Below, one piece after another: positions 31,748 to 43,663 of a stretch of DNA of 64,000 nt. Within the stretch, counting starts at the first letter, position 1. Every line of letters begins with the position of its first letter. The position numbers and the translations under genes are program-made. Origin of the DNA: Nitrosomonas sp. (GTDB lineage Bacteria; Pseudomonadota; Gammaproteobacteria; Burkholderiales; Nitrosomonadaceae); the NCBI GenBank assembly GCA_024281675.1, contig JAMXAG010000005.1, positions 102,879-166,878 of the forward strand, read 5' to 3'. Below the pieces are notes generated by a model, which was not told the DNA's origin, made no database searches, and worked only from the letters and a program-made list of their open reading frames with translations.

Positions 31748-31822
31748 AGTGTTAATTTCTCCCAAAAATTTTGTTTTAGTAATCGCATAGTTGATTAATC
31801 AATCAACTGGCATCGGTCTATT

Positions 31823-32659
31823 TTAGCTGGATGCGCTGAATTGTCCACCACTTACCCGCATTATGCCAGCCAAGTCGGGGTAGGAACAAATATTAGTAAA
31901 ATTCACTCTTTTAAACAATTGCTTACATTCATCTGCTTGATCGTATCCATGCTCCAATAACAACCACCCGTCTTTTTCGAGATATTGAGGCGCTGTTTGA
32001 ATAATGTGACTGATGCAATTCATTCCAGAGTGGTCCGCAGATAATGCAAGTTTTGGTTCAAATCGCAAATCTCCTTGCTGTAAATGTGGATCATTTTCAG
32101 CAACATATGGCGGATTCGTTATAATCAGATCAAATTTTTCATCAGAAAGTTCAGCAAACCAATTGCCTATTACAAAGCGAACATTGCTTACGCATAGGTT
32201 TTTAGCATTCCAATCTGCTATCGAAATCGCATCAACGGATATATCGACAGCGGTGACTTGAGATAAGGTACGGTGCTTTGCAATCGTGATTGCAATGGCA
32301 CCACTACCTGTTCCTAAATCAAGAATTCTGCAAGCACGATCAGTTGAGGTCAAGTTTAGCGCTAAATCCACTAGCAACTCGGTTTCCGGGCGAGGGATCA
32401 ATACGGCATTAGATACTTTAAACACACTGTCGTAAAATTCACGTTGTCCGGTCAAGTAAGCAATAGGAACGCCTTCCGAGCGTTGCAAAACCCAATGGAG
32501 AAAATGGTTTGTTTGTTCTAATGTCAGCATTTGATCTGAATGTGTCAGCAGAAAAGCGTGGTTAACCGCTAATATGTGTTGTAACAACAAATGTGCATCG
32601 ATCTTGTCGATACGCTGATAGGCTCGAAGTAAGATTTGTTCGATTGTTAAAGAAGGCAT
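31823..32659 (-). CDS. prmC: release factor glutamine methyltransferase
   Basis: PrmC (HemK) methylates the GGQ glutamine of release factors. The 278-residue protein has PVAYLTGQREFYDSVF, PRPETELLV, the SAM motif LDLGTGSGAIA and the catalytic NPPYV. It lies 57 bases downstream of prfA, whose product it modifies. Confidence 0.96.
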   Translation of the reverse strand: MPSLTIEQILLRAYQRIDKIDAHLLLQHILAVNHAFLLTHSDQMLTLEQTNHFLHWVLQRSEGVPIAYLTGQREFYDSVFKVSNAVLIPRPETELLVDLALNLTSTDRACRILDLGTGSGAIAITIAKHRTLSQVTAVDISVDAISIADWNAKNLCVSNVRFVIGNWFAELSDEKFDLIITNPPYVAENDPHLQQGDLRFEPKLALSADHSGMNCISHIIQTAPQYLEKDGWLLLEHGYDQADECKQLFKRVNFTNICSYPDLAGIMRVSGGQFSASS

Positions 32660-32716
32660 GGCAAAACGGCTGTAAGCAAAACAGGCGCATTACAACACGG
32701 ATTGATAAGTGTCGGT

Positions 32717-33796
32717 TTATTCCTGTACTGAAGCAGCCAGTAGCTCAGCTTGATGTTCGGCGACTAAAGCGGAGCATAATTCATCGATATCACCATCCAT
32801 AATATGATCCATTTTATACAACGTCAGGTTAATGCGGTGATCGGTCACGCGCCCTTGCGGAAAATTATAAGTGCGGATTCTTTCTGATCGCTCTCCGGTG
32901 CCCACTAGAGATTTTCGCGTAGCGGCTTGTTCTGCATGTTGTTCGCGCATTTGCTTGTCATGGATGCGAGCAGCTAAAACACTTAAGGCTTGTGCTTTAT
33001 TTTTGTGTTGTGAGCGACCGTCCTGGCATTCCACCACGATCCCCGTTGGTAAATGTGTCACCCGTACAGCCGAATCGGTTTTATTAATATGTTGCCCTCC
33101 TGCGCCTGAGGCACGAAAGGTATCGATACGTAGTTCTGCCGGATTCAAGGTTACTTCGCTGACTTCATCCGCTTCAGGCATGATTGCAACTGTGCATGTT
33201 GAAGTGTGAACGCGACCTTGTGTTTCTGTCACAGGGACACGTTGCACGCGATGGCCACCTGATTCAAATTTAAGCCGTGAATAAGCACCTTGGCCATTGA
33301 TTTTTGCGATAATTTCTTTGTATCCTCCTATATCCGAAAGGCTTTGTGAAATGATCTCAACTTGCCAACTGCGGCGTTCGGCATAACGCGAATACATCCG
33401 AAATAAATTCGCAGCAAACAGCGCTGATTCGTCTCCTCCGGTACCGGCACGTATTTCGAGAAAAATATTGCGATCATCATTCGGATCTTTAGGAAGCAGT
33501 TGTTTCTGGATTTCTACTTCAAGGCGAGCCAAATTTTCTTTGCTCGTTTGTATCTCTGCTTCAGCAAAATCACGCATCTCTAGATCGGCATGCATTTCTT
33601 TCGCTGTTTGCATGTCGCGCTCGGTTTGTTGAAATGCGCGATAGAGCTCCACAATAGGTACGATTTCAGCATGTTCACGTGTCAGTTTGCGATAATTATC
33701 CAGATTTGCCGTGGCAGATTCGCTGCTAAGCAAATGGTTTAATTCTTCCAGACGGACACTCAATCGAGTGAGCCTATCGGTGATATTTTTGTTCAT
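32717..33796 (-). CDS. prfA: peptide chain release factor 1
   Basis: RF1 ends translation at UAA and UAG. The 359-residue protein has the tripeptide-type PVT near 188-190 and the universal GGQ at 233-235 in [15 protein letters not shown], which marks a class I release factor. It overlaps the end of hemA by four bases and is followed by prmC. Confidence 0.97.
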   Translation of the reverse strand: MNKNITDRLTRLSVRLEELNHLLSSESATANLDNYRKLTREHAEIVPIVELYRAFQQTERDMQTAKEMHADLEMRDFAEAEIQTSKENLARLEVEIQKQLLPKDPNDDRNIFLEIRAGTGGDESALFAANLFRMYSRYAERRSWQVEIISQSLSDIGGYKEIIAKINGQGAYSRLKFESGGHRVQRVPVTETQGRVHTSTCTVAIMPEADEVSEVTLNPAELRIDTFRASGAGGQHINKTDSAVRVTHLPTGIVVECQDGRSQHKNKAQALSVLAARIHDKQMREQHAEQAATRKSLVGTGERSERIRTYNFPQGRVTDHRINLTLYKMDHIMDGDIDELCSALVAEHQAELLAASVQE

Positions 33797-35049
33797 TGTG
33801 GGCGATGCAGTTGATATAACCGATTAACCAAATCGACTAATTCATCCCGTTCGTCAGTAGATGCATGATTGAGTGTGCTGGAAGGCACATGTAAGAATTT
33901 GTTGGCTAGACTGTTACTTAATGATTCAATAACTTTCCTTGGATCTTCGCCTTTTTCCAACAACTTATGCGCTTTAGCCAGTTCATGGCGACGGTAGCGT
34001 TCGCCTTGATCGCGCAATGCACGAATGGTGGGAACCATTTCCCGCGTTGCCATCCAACGCATAAAATCCACTACGTTAGAATCAATAATGGTTTCCGCTT
34101 GCGCTACTGCATTTTGGCGTGAGTCCAGTCCTTCTTTAACGATTTCTGCCAAATCATCAACATAGTACAAAAACACGTCATCGAGTTCGGCAACTTCCGA
34201 TTCGACATCGCGTGGAACTGCCAAGTCAACGATGAATAAAGGGCGGTGCTTACGAATTTTAAGCGCACGTTCCACCATCCCTTTTCCTAAGATAGGCAAT
34301 GGGCTTGCGGTACATGTGACAATGATATCGTGATGCGCAAGTTGCTCTGGCAGATCGCTTAAAGTAATAGCTTTGGCATTGTTAAAACGATTGGCAAGCA
34401 CTTCTGCGCGTTCCACAGTACGATTAGCAACGGTAATATGGCGTGGATTACGGGCTCCAAAATGATTCGCGCATAGTTCGATCATTTCTCCGGCACCGAT
34501 AAACAAAACACTTTGTTCACCGATATCGCCAAAAATACGTTCTGCCAAACGTGCTGCTGCTGCTGCCATGGAAACTGAATTGGCGCCGATCTCGGTGGAA
34601 GTACGTACTTCCTTGGCGACATAAAAAGTGCGTTGAAACAATTTATGTAACATGAGTCCGAGTGTTCCAGCATGTTCAGCGGATTTCACTGCGTTTTTCA
34701 ACTGTCCGAGAATTTGCGGTTCGCCCAATACCATTGAATCCAGCCCGCTGGCAACACGGAAAGCATGTTTGACAGCTTGTTCGCGCGACAATTTGTACAA
34801 ATAGGGATCAAGCTGACGAGTAGGCAAATGATGAAAATCTGCCAGCCATGTCATGGCATCTTCAGGTTTATCGGTACAACAATAAATTTCAGTGCGATTG
34901 CAAGTCGAAACAATCGCCGCTTCTTTGATCGGATCACGTCCAACCAAATCATGAAGTGCATGTTCCATGGTATTTTCAGGAAAACTCACCTGCTCACGCA
35001 CATCGAGTGGCGCAGTATTGTGATTTATCCCAAAAGCAAATAACTGCAT
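33793..35049 (-). CDS. hemA: glutamyl-tRNA reductase
   Basis: HemA reduces glutamyl-tRNA to glutamate-1-semialdehyde, the first step of C5 tetrapyrrole synthesis. The 418-residue protein begins [19 protein letters not shown] at ATG 35049; the upstream TTG (35076) is not favoured. The catalytic Cys is in [10 protein letters not shown], followed by [10 protein letters not shown], the NADPH motif [10 protein letters not shown] and a C-terminal dimerisation helix. It is the first gene of its run. Confidence 0.96.
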   Translation of the reverse strand: MQLFAFGINHNTAPLDVREQVSFPENTMEHALHDLVGRDPIKEAAIVSTCNRTEIYCCTDKPEDAMTWLADFHHLPTRQLDPYLYKLSREQAVKHAFRVASGLDSMVLGEPQILGQLKNAVKSAEHAGTLGLMLHKLFQRTFYVAKEVRTSTEIGANSVSMAAAAARLAERIFGDIGEQSVLFIGAGEMIELCANHFGARNPRHITVANRTVERAEVLANRFNNAKAITLSDLPEQLAHHDIIVTCTASPLPILGKGMVERALKIRKHRPLFIVDLAVPRDVESEVAELDDVFLYYVDDLAEIVKEGLDSRQNAVAQAETIIDSNVVDFMRWMATREMVPTIRALRDQGERYRRHELAKAHKLLEKGEDPRKVIESLSNSLANKFLHVPSSTLNHASTDERDELVDLVNRLYQLHRPQ

Positions 35050-35171
35050 AGTAGTAGGCAATGTCTCAACAAACAATTACAAAGGAAGCGCTATTATAAA
35101 TAAGCTATAAAGTTCTTAAATAGTTGTTGATGCGTCTTTTGTTCCTAGTTTTGTACCAAAAAAATCACGCA

Positions 35172-35672
35172 TTAATTATTCCAAGCTTTTACTGGAATAA
35201 TTGAAATGCTGTTTTTAGGAGACCCTTCAATAATCCTGTCGCTGTAAGTCAAATAAACCAGCACGTTTCTTTTCGCATCATAGAAACGTACAACTTGCAG
35301 GGTTTTAAACAATAACGAGGTGCTTTTCTTAAAGACTTCATCACCATCTAGGTCGCCGTTTTTAATTTTTTCCGATAACGTAATGGGACCAATCTGGCGA
35401 CATGATATCGATGCATCGGACGAGTCTTCAGCTACACCCACCATACCACCGACCCCTCCCGTTTTTGCGCGACTCAGATAGCAAGTCGCACCGGGAACAT
35501 CTGGATCATCAAAGGCCTCAATCACTATTTTGTCGTTGGCACCCAGTATTTTAAATTTGGTAGACACGCTACCGATCTGATCCGCCCAAAGTGAATGTGA
35601 TATCAGTAGCGCAACCATCGATAGCAAAAAAACACTCATCATTTTGTAGGCGTCATTCTTGGTCTTAACCAT
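35172..35672 (-). CDS. creA: CreA family periplasmic protein
   Basis: This 166-residue protein has a signal peptide (hydrophobic about 12-30, ending LWAD). The mature domain matches Cre[38 protein letters not shown] and ISCRQIGPI. Function is unknown in the family. ATG 35672 follows AGGAG at good spacing, whereas the earlier start at 35696 would put that site inside the gene. Confidence 0.88.
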   Translation of the reverse strand: MVKTKNDAYKMMSVFLLSMVALLISHSLWADQIGSVSTKFKILGANDKIVIEAFDDPDVPGATCYLSRAKTGGVGGMVGVAEDSSDASISCRQIGPITLSEKIKNGDLDGDEVFKKSTSLLFKTLQVVRFYDAKRNVLVYLTYSDRIIEGSPKNSISIIPVKAWNN

Positions 35673-35795
35673 TTCAATTTTCTCCTGATCTATCAAAATG
35701 CAATATCCGATTAATCGAATCGTCTATTATACTTTTTTTTATAACAAAACTTGATGACAATATTGACAATGCGAATCACCACAAAAACAATTATT

Positions 35796-36807
<1,012 letters not shown>

Positions 36808-36863
36808 CTACATTGCAACGCAATTGATAAGCCTCGATTTCCAATAACAGTACGAATTCTACA

Positions 36864-37769
36864 ATGACTTTCCAGACGCCATCACAATTTGAAACTATCC
36901 GCGATCTATTGCGATTTGCGACTACCCAGTTTAATAAAGCTGACTTGCACTTTGGTCACGGTTCTTCTAACGCTTTCGACGAAGCTGTTTACCTGACTCT
37001 AAAAACACTATCATTGCCGCTTGATCAGTTAGAACCTTTTCTGGATGCGCGATTGTTGGAGAGCGAACGCGATCAAGTTCTAAGTGTTATTGATCGCCGT
37101 ATCAACGATCGAGTTCCCGCGGCATATCTCACGAATGAAGCTTGGTTAGGTGAATATAGCTTCTACGTGGATGAACGCGTGATCGTACCACGCTCTTTTA
37201 TCGCCGAATTATTGCAAACACAGCTTGCTCCATGGATCACCGAGCCGGAACAAATCATCCGTGGATTGGATTTGTGTACCGGCTCTGGTTGTCTGGCCAT
37301 TTTAATGGCGCTGTATTTTGAAAACGCGCAAATCGATGCTGTCGATATTTCTAAACCGGCACTGGAAGTCGCTTACAAAAACGTTTCTCACTATGGATTA
37401 GAAAAAAGGATTCATTTGATTGAGTCGGATTTGTTTTTGTCTTTAAAAAATAAACGCTACGACTTAATCATTAGTAATCCGCCTTATGTGAATGCGCAAT
37501 CCATGTCCCAATTACCTCGGGAATATCAATATGAACCGCAGAATGCCTTGTCCAGTGGTATTGATGGATTGGATGCAACACGAGAAATTCTTAAATATGC
37601 TGCGCGACATTTGACGGATCAGGGATTACTCATCGTTGAAATTGGGCATAATCGCGAAACGCTAGAAACAATTTATCCAAATATACCGTTTCACTGGCTT
37701 GAAACTAGCGCCGGTAACGAATTTGTATTTCTATTGCAGCGTGATCAACTGCCTGACAGTGACGCATGA
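36864..37769 (+). CDS. prmB: ribosomal protein L3 glutamine methyltransferase
   Basis: PrmB methylates a glutamine of ribosomal protein L3. The 301-residue protein has PAAYLTNEAWLGEYSFYVDERVIVPRS (about 85-110), the SAM motif LDLCTGSGCLAI and the catalytic NPPYVNAQSM. VPRS rather than PRPE separates PrmB from PrmC, which is also in this window. Its 3' end overlaps that of rluB by 25 bases, convergently. Confidence 0.93.
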   Translation: MTFQTPSQFETIRDLLRFATTQFNKADLHFGHGSSNAFDEAVYLTLKTLSLPLDQLEPFLDARLLESERDQVLSVIDRRINDRVPAAYLTNEAWLGEYSFYVDERVIVPRSFIAELLQTQLAPWITEPEQIIRGLDLCTGSGCLAILMALYFENAQIDAVDISKPALEVAYKNVSHYGLEKRIHLIESDLFLSLKNKRYDLIISNPPYVNAQSMSQLPREYQYEPQNALSSGIDGLDATREILKYAARHLTDQGLLIVEIGHNRETLETIYPNIPFHWLETSAGNEFVFLLQRDQLPDSDA

Positions 37770-38656
37770 TGATCGTCGATTAAATCCAATAAACGTTTCG
37801 TTTTCTTTTCATCCAATTCAAGCCACTGACCGCGCTTAATTCTCGGCGGTAAATTCAGTGGGCCGAAGCGTACGCGAATCAAACGGCTGACTGTCAGTCC
37901 GATCGCTTCAAACATGCGGCGCACTTCGCGATTCTTGCCTTCTTTGAGAATGGCTCGATACCAATGATTTGCTCCCTCGCCACCCTGATCAGCCAAATAG
38001 GTAAACGCTGCATTTCCATCGGATAAGGTAACACCGGTTGTGAGTTGCGTCATTTGTGCATCGGTCAGTTCACCCAGTATCCGCACGGCATACTCGCGCT
38101 CCATTTCAAAACGGGGATGCATTAAACGGTTAGCCAATGTACCATCATCAGTAAAAATCAATAATCCGCTGGTATTAAAATCGAGCCGACCAATTGCAAT
38201 CCACTTCGAAGAACGCAAATGCGGCAGTTTATCAAAAACTGAAGGGCGCCCTTGAGGATCCTTGTAACTCACAATTTCACCTTCGGGTTTGTGATAGAGC
38301 AGTACTCTTGGAAGCTCTTCCGGTGCATTCATTCGAATGATACGCTTGCCAATGCGAATCACGTCAGCAGGTCCGGCGCGATCTCCTAACGTGGCAACTT
38401 CGCCATTGAGTGTGACTTTCCCAGCAGCAATCAATTCTTCCATTTCGCGCCGTGATCCCAACCCTCTGTGCGCTAATAATTTTTGTAGCTTAAAGGTTGC
38501 AGCGGTCAGGTCGGGTTTTTCTAAGCTTTGCGTTGAATCTGTTTTTGGGGATACCCGTGTTCTACGTTGCCTAGATTCAGGCACTGCACTGGCCGTTTTG
38601 GATCGATCTGTTTTTTGACGAGCCGGTCTGAGTGGTGTTTTCTTTTTGGTTGGCAT
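37745..38656 (-). CDS. rluB: 23S rRNA pseudouridine(2605) synthase
   Basis: This 303-residue protein has a basic, low-complexity N-terminus (1-50), an S4 domain (KLQKLLAHRGLGSRREMEEL) and an RsuA/RluB/E/F catalytic domain with the Asp in GRLDFNTSGLLI. GKNREVRRMFEAIG near the C-terminus is typical. RluB is the best fit because of the long tail and length; RluE and RluF are alternatives. Confidence 0.88.
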   Translation of the reverse strand: MPTKKKTPLRPARQKTDRSKTASAVPESRQRRTRVSPKTDSTQSLEKPDLTAATFKLQKLLAHRGLGSRREMEELIAAGKVTLNGEVATLGDRAGPADVIRIGKRIIRMNAPEELPRVLLYHKPEGEIVSYKDPQGRPSVFDKLPHLRSSKWIAIGRLDFNTSGLLIFTDDGTLANRLMHPRFEMEREYAVRILGELTDAQMTQLTTGVTLSDGNAAFTYLADQGGEGANHWYRAILKEGKNREVRRMFEAIGLTVSRLIRVRFGPLNLPPRIKRGQWLELDEKKTKRLLDLIDDHHASLSGS

Positions 38657-38739
38657 TTATTTGAAGAGGGGCGCTGTAGTGTTTTGTTCTATTAAATTAT
38701 TCATAAGTATGTTTCTGCCATGATCGAATGGTTATTTAA

Positions 38740-41700
38740 TCATGTTTGTATGGTTTCCCACAGCTTCTTTAAGCGCTTGGATGATATCGGTTGCGGCGTT
38801 TTTAACTCTTGCGCAAATAGCGATATACGCAGTTCCTCAATTTGCCAACGAAATTCTTGTAAATTTTCATTTTTGATGGGAGTTTTCGGATTTTTTGCCA
38901 AGTGCTGCAAGTACTGTTGCCAAAAAATGGTAACTTCTTGGCGACTTCGCATATCCCGTTCGGGGTTGCTTGCAAGCTTCTCCAAACGTAACTTGATTCC
39001 TTTCAAATAACGCGGAAGGTGCATCAGTCTTTTCCAGGGAATTGCACTGAGAAATCCTGCGAAAATTAATTGTTCCAATTGTTCATTCAGTTCATGTTTT
39101 ACGTCGTGGTTACATTGTGCTGCCAATTGTAGATAAACGTGTTGATATTCTGTGCCTATCTGTTGCAGCAATTCAGTAAGTTGCGTGGTGGCTTCCGGTA
39201 AGCGTTGCTTCGCTCGTTGTTTTTGTGCATTGAATTCATTTTCACTGCGCGGTAGTGGATCATCCGCCAATAAAGCGCGGTCCAGAATAGCATTTAATAG
39301 GTCTTGCTTCAAATCACCAGGATTCATTCGGTTGGAGAACTGCATTGCAGCCAGCTTAAGCCCAGGTAGATTTTTTTCCAATTGTTTGATTTGTTCTTTC
39401 AATGCTAGATAGAGTAAGCGCCTCACGCCAGCGCGCATTAGATCATTTGCTGCCGCTGCAGTGTCAAGTATGCGAATCGCTACGCTGTCGTCGCAATCAA
39501 CCAGGGTAGGGTAGCCCTCCAAAGATTGGCCATGACGAGTAAAAGTCACTGTAACAGGTAATTCGGCAAAATCCCACTGCGTGATAGGGCCACGCTCAAT
39601 AGGGTGTTTTTCACTTTTATTCGTGGTTGCGAAAGTTGCTTGTGCCTGTTGTCCAAACTGTTGTTGTAGTTCGATCAAATTGCGGCTCATCGCCAGCTCT
39701 TTGCCCGCGTCATCGACTACTTGTATGTTCACCAACAGGTGGAGCGGTATGGTTTGAGTCTCCCACGTTTCGAAAGGAATTGCGATAGTGGTTTGACGTA
39801 GAATGAATTGAATCATCGCATCTTGTAGTAAAGCGGTCGATTTTGCATGATTCAAGCTTTCCAGAAATGCTGTCACTGATTCTGGCAAAGGCACCAGCAT
39901 GCGTCTAACCGGTTTAGGCAACGACTTAAAATACCAGGTGACTTTCTCGCGAATTAACCCAGGAACCAGATAGTCCAATTGTTTTGCGTCAAGACGATTG
40001 AGTAACGGTAATGGAACAACGACTGTTACGCCATCCAAAACATGGCCGGGATCAAAACGGTATATTAAGGGTAGCTGATTGCCATCTGATAGTAGTAAGT
40101 GTTCGGGAAACTGTACTTCGGTGATACGATCGGCGTCGTGACGCATGAGCATTTCACGTTGCAAATACAGGATATGTGGATTCTCCGATTCGGCCTGCTT
40201 GCGCCATTTCTCAAATGCAGCGCCATTTACGATATGTTGCGGAATGATTGCATCATAAAAAGCGAAGATCTGTTGTTCATCGACCAGCACATCCTGTCGC
40301 CGCGCTTTATGTTCCAGTTCTTCGATTTCGTGCACTAAAGCTTGATTGTGGGTAAAGAATGCTGCTTGCGTAAGATATTCTCCAGCTACCAAGGCAGCGC
40401 GGATAAAAATTTCACGCGCTTCCACACGATTGATGGCTCCATAGTGTATTGGACGTTTTGGAACGATCATCAGGCCATACAATGTCATCTGTTCGTATGC
40501 CATGACCTGGGCTTGTTTTTTCTCCCAATGCGGATCGAAGTAATGGCGCTTGCACAGATTGCCTGCAATGCGTTCGAGCCAATTCGGATCGATTTGCGCC
40601 ACACAACGCGCATACAGTTTAGTGGTTTCAATCAATTCCGCAGCGACAACCCATTTGGTTTTACCCTTTTTCAATGTTGATCCAGGAAAAATCGCAAACT
40701 TAATCCCGCGTGCACCGAGATACTCGCCTTCTTTTTCGGTTTTAAATCCGATGTTGCCGAGTAGTCCCGCGAGGAGGGCACGATGAATTTCATCATAACC
40801 CGCTGCAATGTCGTTCGGTTTTAAGCCCATTTCGCTGATCAGTACTTGCAATTGACCGTGAATTTCTCGCCATTCGCGTAAGCGACGGTATGATAAAAAC
40901 AGTTCGCGGCACTGTGCAATCAGCTTTCGAGTGGACTTTTTGTGTTTAACCTGTTCATCAAAAAAATCCCATAATTTAAGATACGACATGAAATCCGAGC
41001 GTTCATCGACAAAACGGCGTTGTGCTTGATCGGCCGCAGCCTGATGATCAAAAGGGCGGTCGCGTGGGTCTTGCAAGCTTAATGCCGAGGCAATAATCAG
41101 AATTTCATGTAAGCAGTTTTCTTGTTTGGCAGCAAGAATCATGCGGGCGATCCGTGGATCCATTGGAAACTTTGCTAAACGCCAACCAATGGCCGTCAAT
41201 TCCTTATTTTCATCAACTGCGCCGAGTTCCGCGAGCAATTGGTAGCCGTCACCAATCATGCGTGACGATGGCGGTTCAAGAAATGGGAAATTTTCGACGT
41301 CACCGATTTTCAGCGATTTCATGCGTAAAATCACTGCAGCTAAAGAGGAACGCAAAATTTCCGGATCCGTATATTCACTGCGTGCACGGAAATCTTCTTC
41401 GGAATAAAGCCGTATGCAAACACCTTGTGCAACTCGACCGCAACGACCTGCGCGCTGATTTGCGGAAGCTTGTGAAATTTTTTCTACGAGTAATTGCTCA
41501 ACTTTATTGCGATAGCTGTATCGATTGATGCGCGCCAAACCGGTATCAATCACATAATGAATCCCCGGAACGGTGAGCGATGTTTCGGCCACATTGGTCG
41601 CCAGCACAATGCGGCGAGTGTTGCCTGTCGGTTGAAAAACTTTTTCCTGTTCTGCAACCGATAAGCGCGCAAACAGCGGTAAAATGTCAATACGTGCGAC

Positions 41701-42504
41701 GCCTGGACGGCTGTGATCATAATGATGCTTACGCAAAGCTTCTGCGGTTTCACGAATTTCACGTTCACCCGGTAGGAAAATCAAAATATCACCTGAGCCC
41801 CTGCCGATCAATTCATCCATTGCCGACAAAATGGCTGATTGCAAATCGCCACCGTCTTCATCATCCACTGACAAGGGGCGATAGCAAATTTCCACTGGAT
41901 ACAATCGTCCCGTGACTTCTATCACTGGCGCATGATTAAAATGCTTTGAGAAACGTTCAGCATCAATTGTCGCTGAAGTGACGATCAATTTTAAATCAGG
42001 CCGTTTCGGTAATAACTGGCTCAGGTAGCCGAGCAGAAAATCAATATTGAGACTGCGTTCGTGCGCTTCATCAATAATTAACGTATCGTACGTTTCTAAC
42101 AGCGGATCGCCTTGTGTTTCAGCCAGCAAAATGCCATCGGTCATCAGTTTGATATAGGAATCGGCACTGACTTTATCGGTAAACCGTATTTTATAGCCGA
42201 CTACCTGGCCCAACGGGCTGTTTAATTCACTGGCAATACGTGCGGCCACGGTGCGCGCCGCAATACGGCGCGGCTGCGTATGCCCGATCAGTCCATGCAC
42301 GCCGCGTTTGAGCTCCAGACAAATTTTAGGAAGCTGTGTCGTTTTACCCGAGCCTGTTTCACCACAAATGATCACTATCTGATGATGATCGATCGCTTCC
42401 TTGATTTCTTTCCGCCGGGCGTGAACAGGTAGATCGTCTGTATAGATTGAGTTTGGCAGACGTGCAAGCCGCTTTGTGATCACATCGGAAGAAAATTTTT
42501 TCAT
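38740..42504 (-). CDS. hrpA: ATP-dependent DEAH-box RNA helicase
   Basis: HrpA is a large RNA helicase linked to rescue of collided ribosomes in E. coli. The 1254-residue protein has motif I GETGSGKTTQ (48-57), DEAH (145-148), SATID, a helicase C-terminal domain with AGRCGRVAQG, then HA2/OB and the long DUF3418 tail. Its start lies only 42 bases downstream of the integron integrase stop, so its original upstream context has been replaced by the integron. Confidence 0.96.
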   Translation of the reverse strand: MKKFSSDVITKRLARLPNSIYTDDLPVHARRKEIKEAIDHHQIVIICGETGSGKTTQLPKICLELKRGVHGLIGHTQPRRIAARTVAARIASELNSPLGQVVGYKIRFTDKVSADSYIKLMTDGILLAETQGDPLLETYDTLIIDEAHERSLNIDFLLGYLSQLLPKRPDLKLIVTSATIDAERFSKHFNHAPVIEVTGRLYPVEICYRPLSVDDEDGGDLQSAILSAMDELIGRGSGDILIFLPGEREIRETAEALRKHHYDHSRPGVARIDILPLFARLSVAEQEKVFQPTGNTRRIVLATNVAETSLTVPGIHYVIDTGLARINRYSYRNKVEQLLVEKISQASANQRAGRCGRVAQGVCIRLYSEEDFRARSEYTDPEILRSSLAAVILRMKSLKIGDVENFPFLEPPSSRMIGDGYQLLAELGAVDENKELTAIGWRLAKFPMDPRIARMILAAKQENCLHEILIIASALSLQDPRDRPFDHQAAADQAQRRFVDERSDFMSYLKLWDFFDEQVKHKKSTRKLIAQCRELFLSYRRLREWREIHGQLQVLISEMGLKPNDIAAGYDEIHRALLAGLLGNIGFKTEKEGEYLGARGIKFAIFPGSTLKKGKTKWVVAAELIETTKLYARCVAQIDPNWLERIAGNLCKRHYFDPHWEKKQAQVMAYEQMTLYGLMIVPKRPIHYGAINRVEAREIFIRAALVAGEYLTQAAFFTHNQALVHEIEELEHKARRQDVLVDEQQIFAFYDAIIPQHIVNGAAFEKWRKQAESENPHILYLQREMLMRHDADRITEVQFPEHLLLSDGNQLPLIYRFDPGHVLDGVTVVVPLPLLNRLDAKQLDYLVPGLIREKVTWYFKSLPKPVRRMLVPLPESVTAFLESLNHAKSTALLQDAMIQFILRQTTIAIPFETWETQTIPLHLLVNIQVVDDAGKELAMSRNLIELQQQFGQQAQATFATTNKSEKHPIERGPITQWDFAELPVTVTFTRHGQSLEGYPTLVDCDDSVAIRILDTAAAANDLMRAGVRRLLYLALKEQIKQLEKNLPGLKLAAMQFSNRMNPGDLKQDLLNAILDRALLADDPLPRSENEFNAQKQRAKQRLPEATTQLTELLQQIGTEYQHVYLQLAAQCNHDVKHELNEQLEQLIFAGFLSAIPWKRLMHLPRYLKGIKLRLEKLASNPERDMRSRQEVTIFWQQYLQHLAKNPKTPIKNENLQEFRWQIEELRISLFAQELKTPQPISSKRLKKLWETIQT

Positions 42505-42546
42505 AGAAATACTGCAGAATCAGATCGTTTGTTACTAAAAACCATC

Positions 42547-43542
42547 TCACAAATTATCCAGCGGACTGATAACGCCCTTGCCGCCTTTATTCAAGACATG
42601 CGTGTAAATCATCGTTGTTGAAACATCACTATGTCCCAGTAACTCCTGCGCCGTGCGGATATCATAGCCAGCCTGCAAAATATGCGTGGCAAAGCTGTGG
42701 CGTAGCGTATGAGGTGATGTTGGCTTGACAATACCGGCTGCCAATGCCGCTTTTTTGACATAGCGTTGCACTTGTTTCTCGTCAACATGATGGCGGCGCT
42801 CAACTTGGCTACGTGGATCAATCGAATATTTTCTGGCGGCAAATATATATTGCCAACCCCATTCCCGAGGTGCATTGGGATATTTCACCGCCAGCGCATC
42901 CGGCAACCAAGCTCCCACCTTACCTGACCGAATATCCTCATCGTGCCACTCGCGGCGTATTGCAAGCTGACGGTGCATCGCTTCCAGTAAGCTGTCGGGC
43001 AACATCGTTATCCGATCCTTACCACCCTTGCCATCACGCACAATAATCTCTTGGCGCGTGAATTCCACATCCTTAACACGTAATCGAACCGCTTCCATCA
43101 GTCGCATGCCGGTGCCATACAAAAGCCTAACGATCAGACCCACTGGTTCCGGTGCGGAGGACGATTCACGCAGCAATGCCTGAACTTCCAACGGCGTCAA
43201 CACGACTGGCAAACGCTTGGGTTTTTTGGATCGGTCAAAACCATCCAGCCAAGGCAATTCCAATGTCAAAACATCCCGGTACAAAAAAAGGATTGCCGAT
43301 AATGCCTGGTTCTGGGTAGAACTGGATACATGGCGCTCATTCGCCAGATAAGTTAAAAACCTTTCCACTTCAACCGCCCCCATATCAACCGGGTGGCGCT
43401 TGTCATTAAAAATGATATAGTGTTTAATCCATGAAATATAAGTTTTTTCCGTGCTTAAACTATAATGTTTGTATCTTATTTTCTCACGGACTCGATCAAG
43501 CAATTTTTTAGCCGACGGCGTTGTCGTATTTTCTTGTGCCAT
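42547..43542 (-). CDS. intI: integron integrase (tyrosine recombinase)
   Basis: IntI recombines attC cassettes into attI. The 331-residue protein has R147 (GTGMRLME), H278 and R281 (HTLRHSF), H304 (LLGHSD) and the nucleophile Y313 (TTMIYTHV). It also has the extra IntI-specific segment [20 protein letters not shown] (about 216-235), which ordinary XerC/D recombinases lack. [11 protein letters not shown] and [12 protein letters not shown] also match integron integrases. It is intact and divergent from a cassette array, so it is probably functional. Known relatives include the integrase of Nitrosomonas europaea. Confidence 0.96.
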   Translation of the reverse strand: MAQENTTTPSAKKLLDRVREKIRYKHYSLSTEKTYISWIKHYIIFNDKRHPVDMGAVEVERFLTYLANERHVSSSTQNQALSAILFLYRDVLTLELPWLDGFDRSKKPKRLPVVLTPLEVQALLRESSSAPEPVGLIVRLLYGTGMRLMEAVRLRVKDVEFTRQEIIVRDGKGGKDRITMLPDSLLEAMHRQLAIRREWHDEDIRSGKVGAWLPDALAVKYPNAPREWGWQYIFAARKYSIDPRSQVERRHHVDEKQVQRYVKKAALAAGIVKPTSPHTLRHSFATHILQAGYDIRTAQELLGHSDVSTTMIYTHVLNKGGKGVISPLDNL

Positions 43543-43663
43543 TTGTCTTTTTAAATAGAGAATTTAAGTTATAATACAACATGCTAACTAATAATTACCA
43601 TAGTTATACGACATTTTTTGCAAGATTATTGGACAAAATGTCTTATATATTACGTTAGCCGTC
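43543..43663. promoter_or_regulatory. intI-cassette intergenic region with attI core and likely promoters
   Basis: These 121 bases between the divergent intI and cassette 1 should hold attI, the integrase promoter and possibly the cassette promoter. The core GTTAGCC is at 43654-43660, three bases before the first cassette ATG. A TATAAT at 43570-43575 is oriented towards the cassettes, but its -35 is weak. The secondary integrase binding sites of attI cannot be placed by eye. Confidence 0.65.

Noticed and set aside
36864-37769. Second prmC copy
   Set aside because: The VPRS motif and length fit PrmB, and the prmC gene is already present next to prfA.
42547-43542. XerC/XerD or phage-type integrase instead of IntI
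   Set aside because: The extra IntI-specific segment and the adjoining attC array point clearly to an integron integrase.
43570-43575. TATAAT as a firm cassette promoter Pc
   Set aside because: The matching -35 is weak and the spacing is long (about 21 bases); kept only as a candidate within the attI region.
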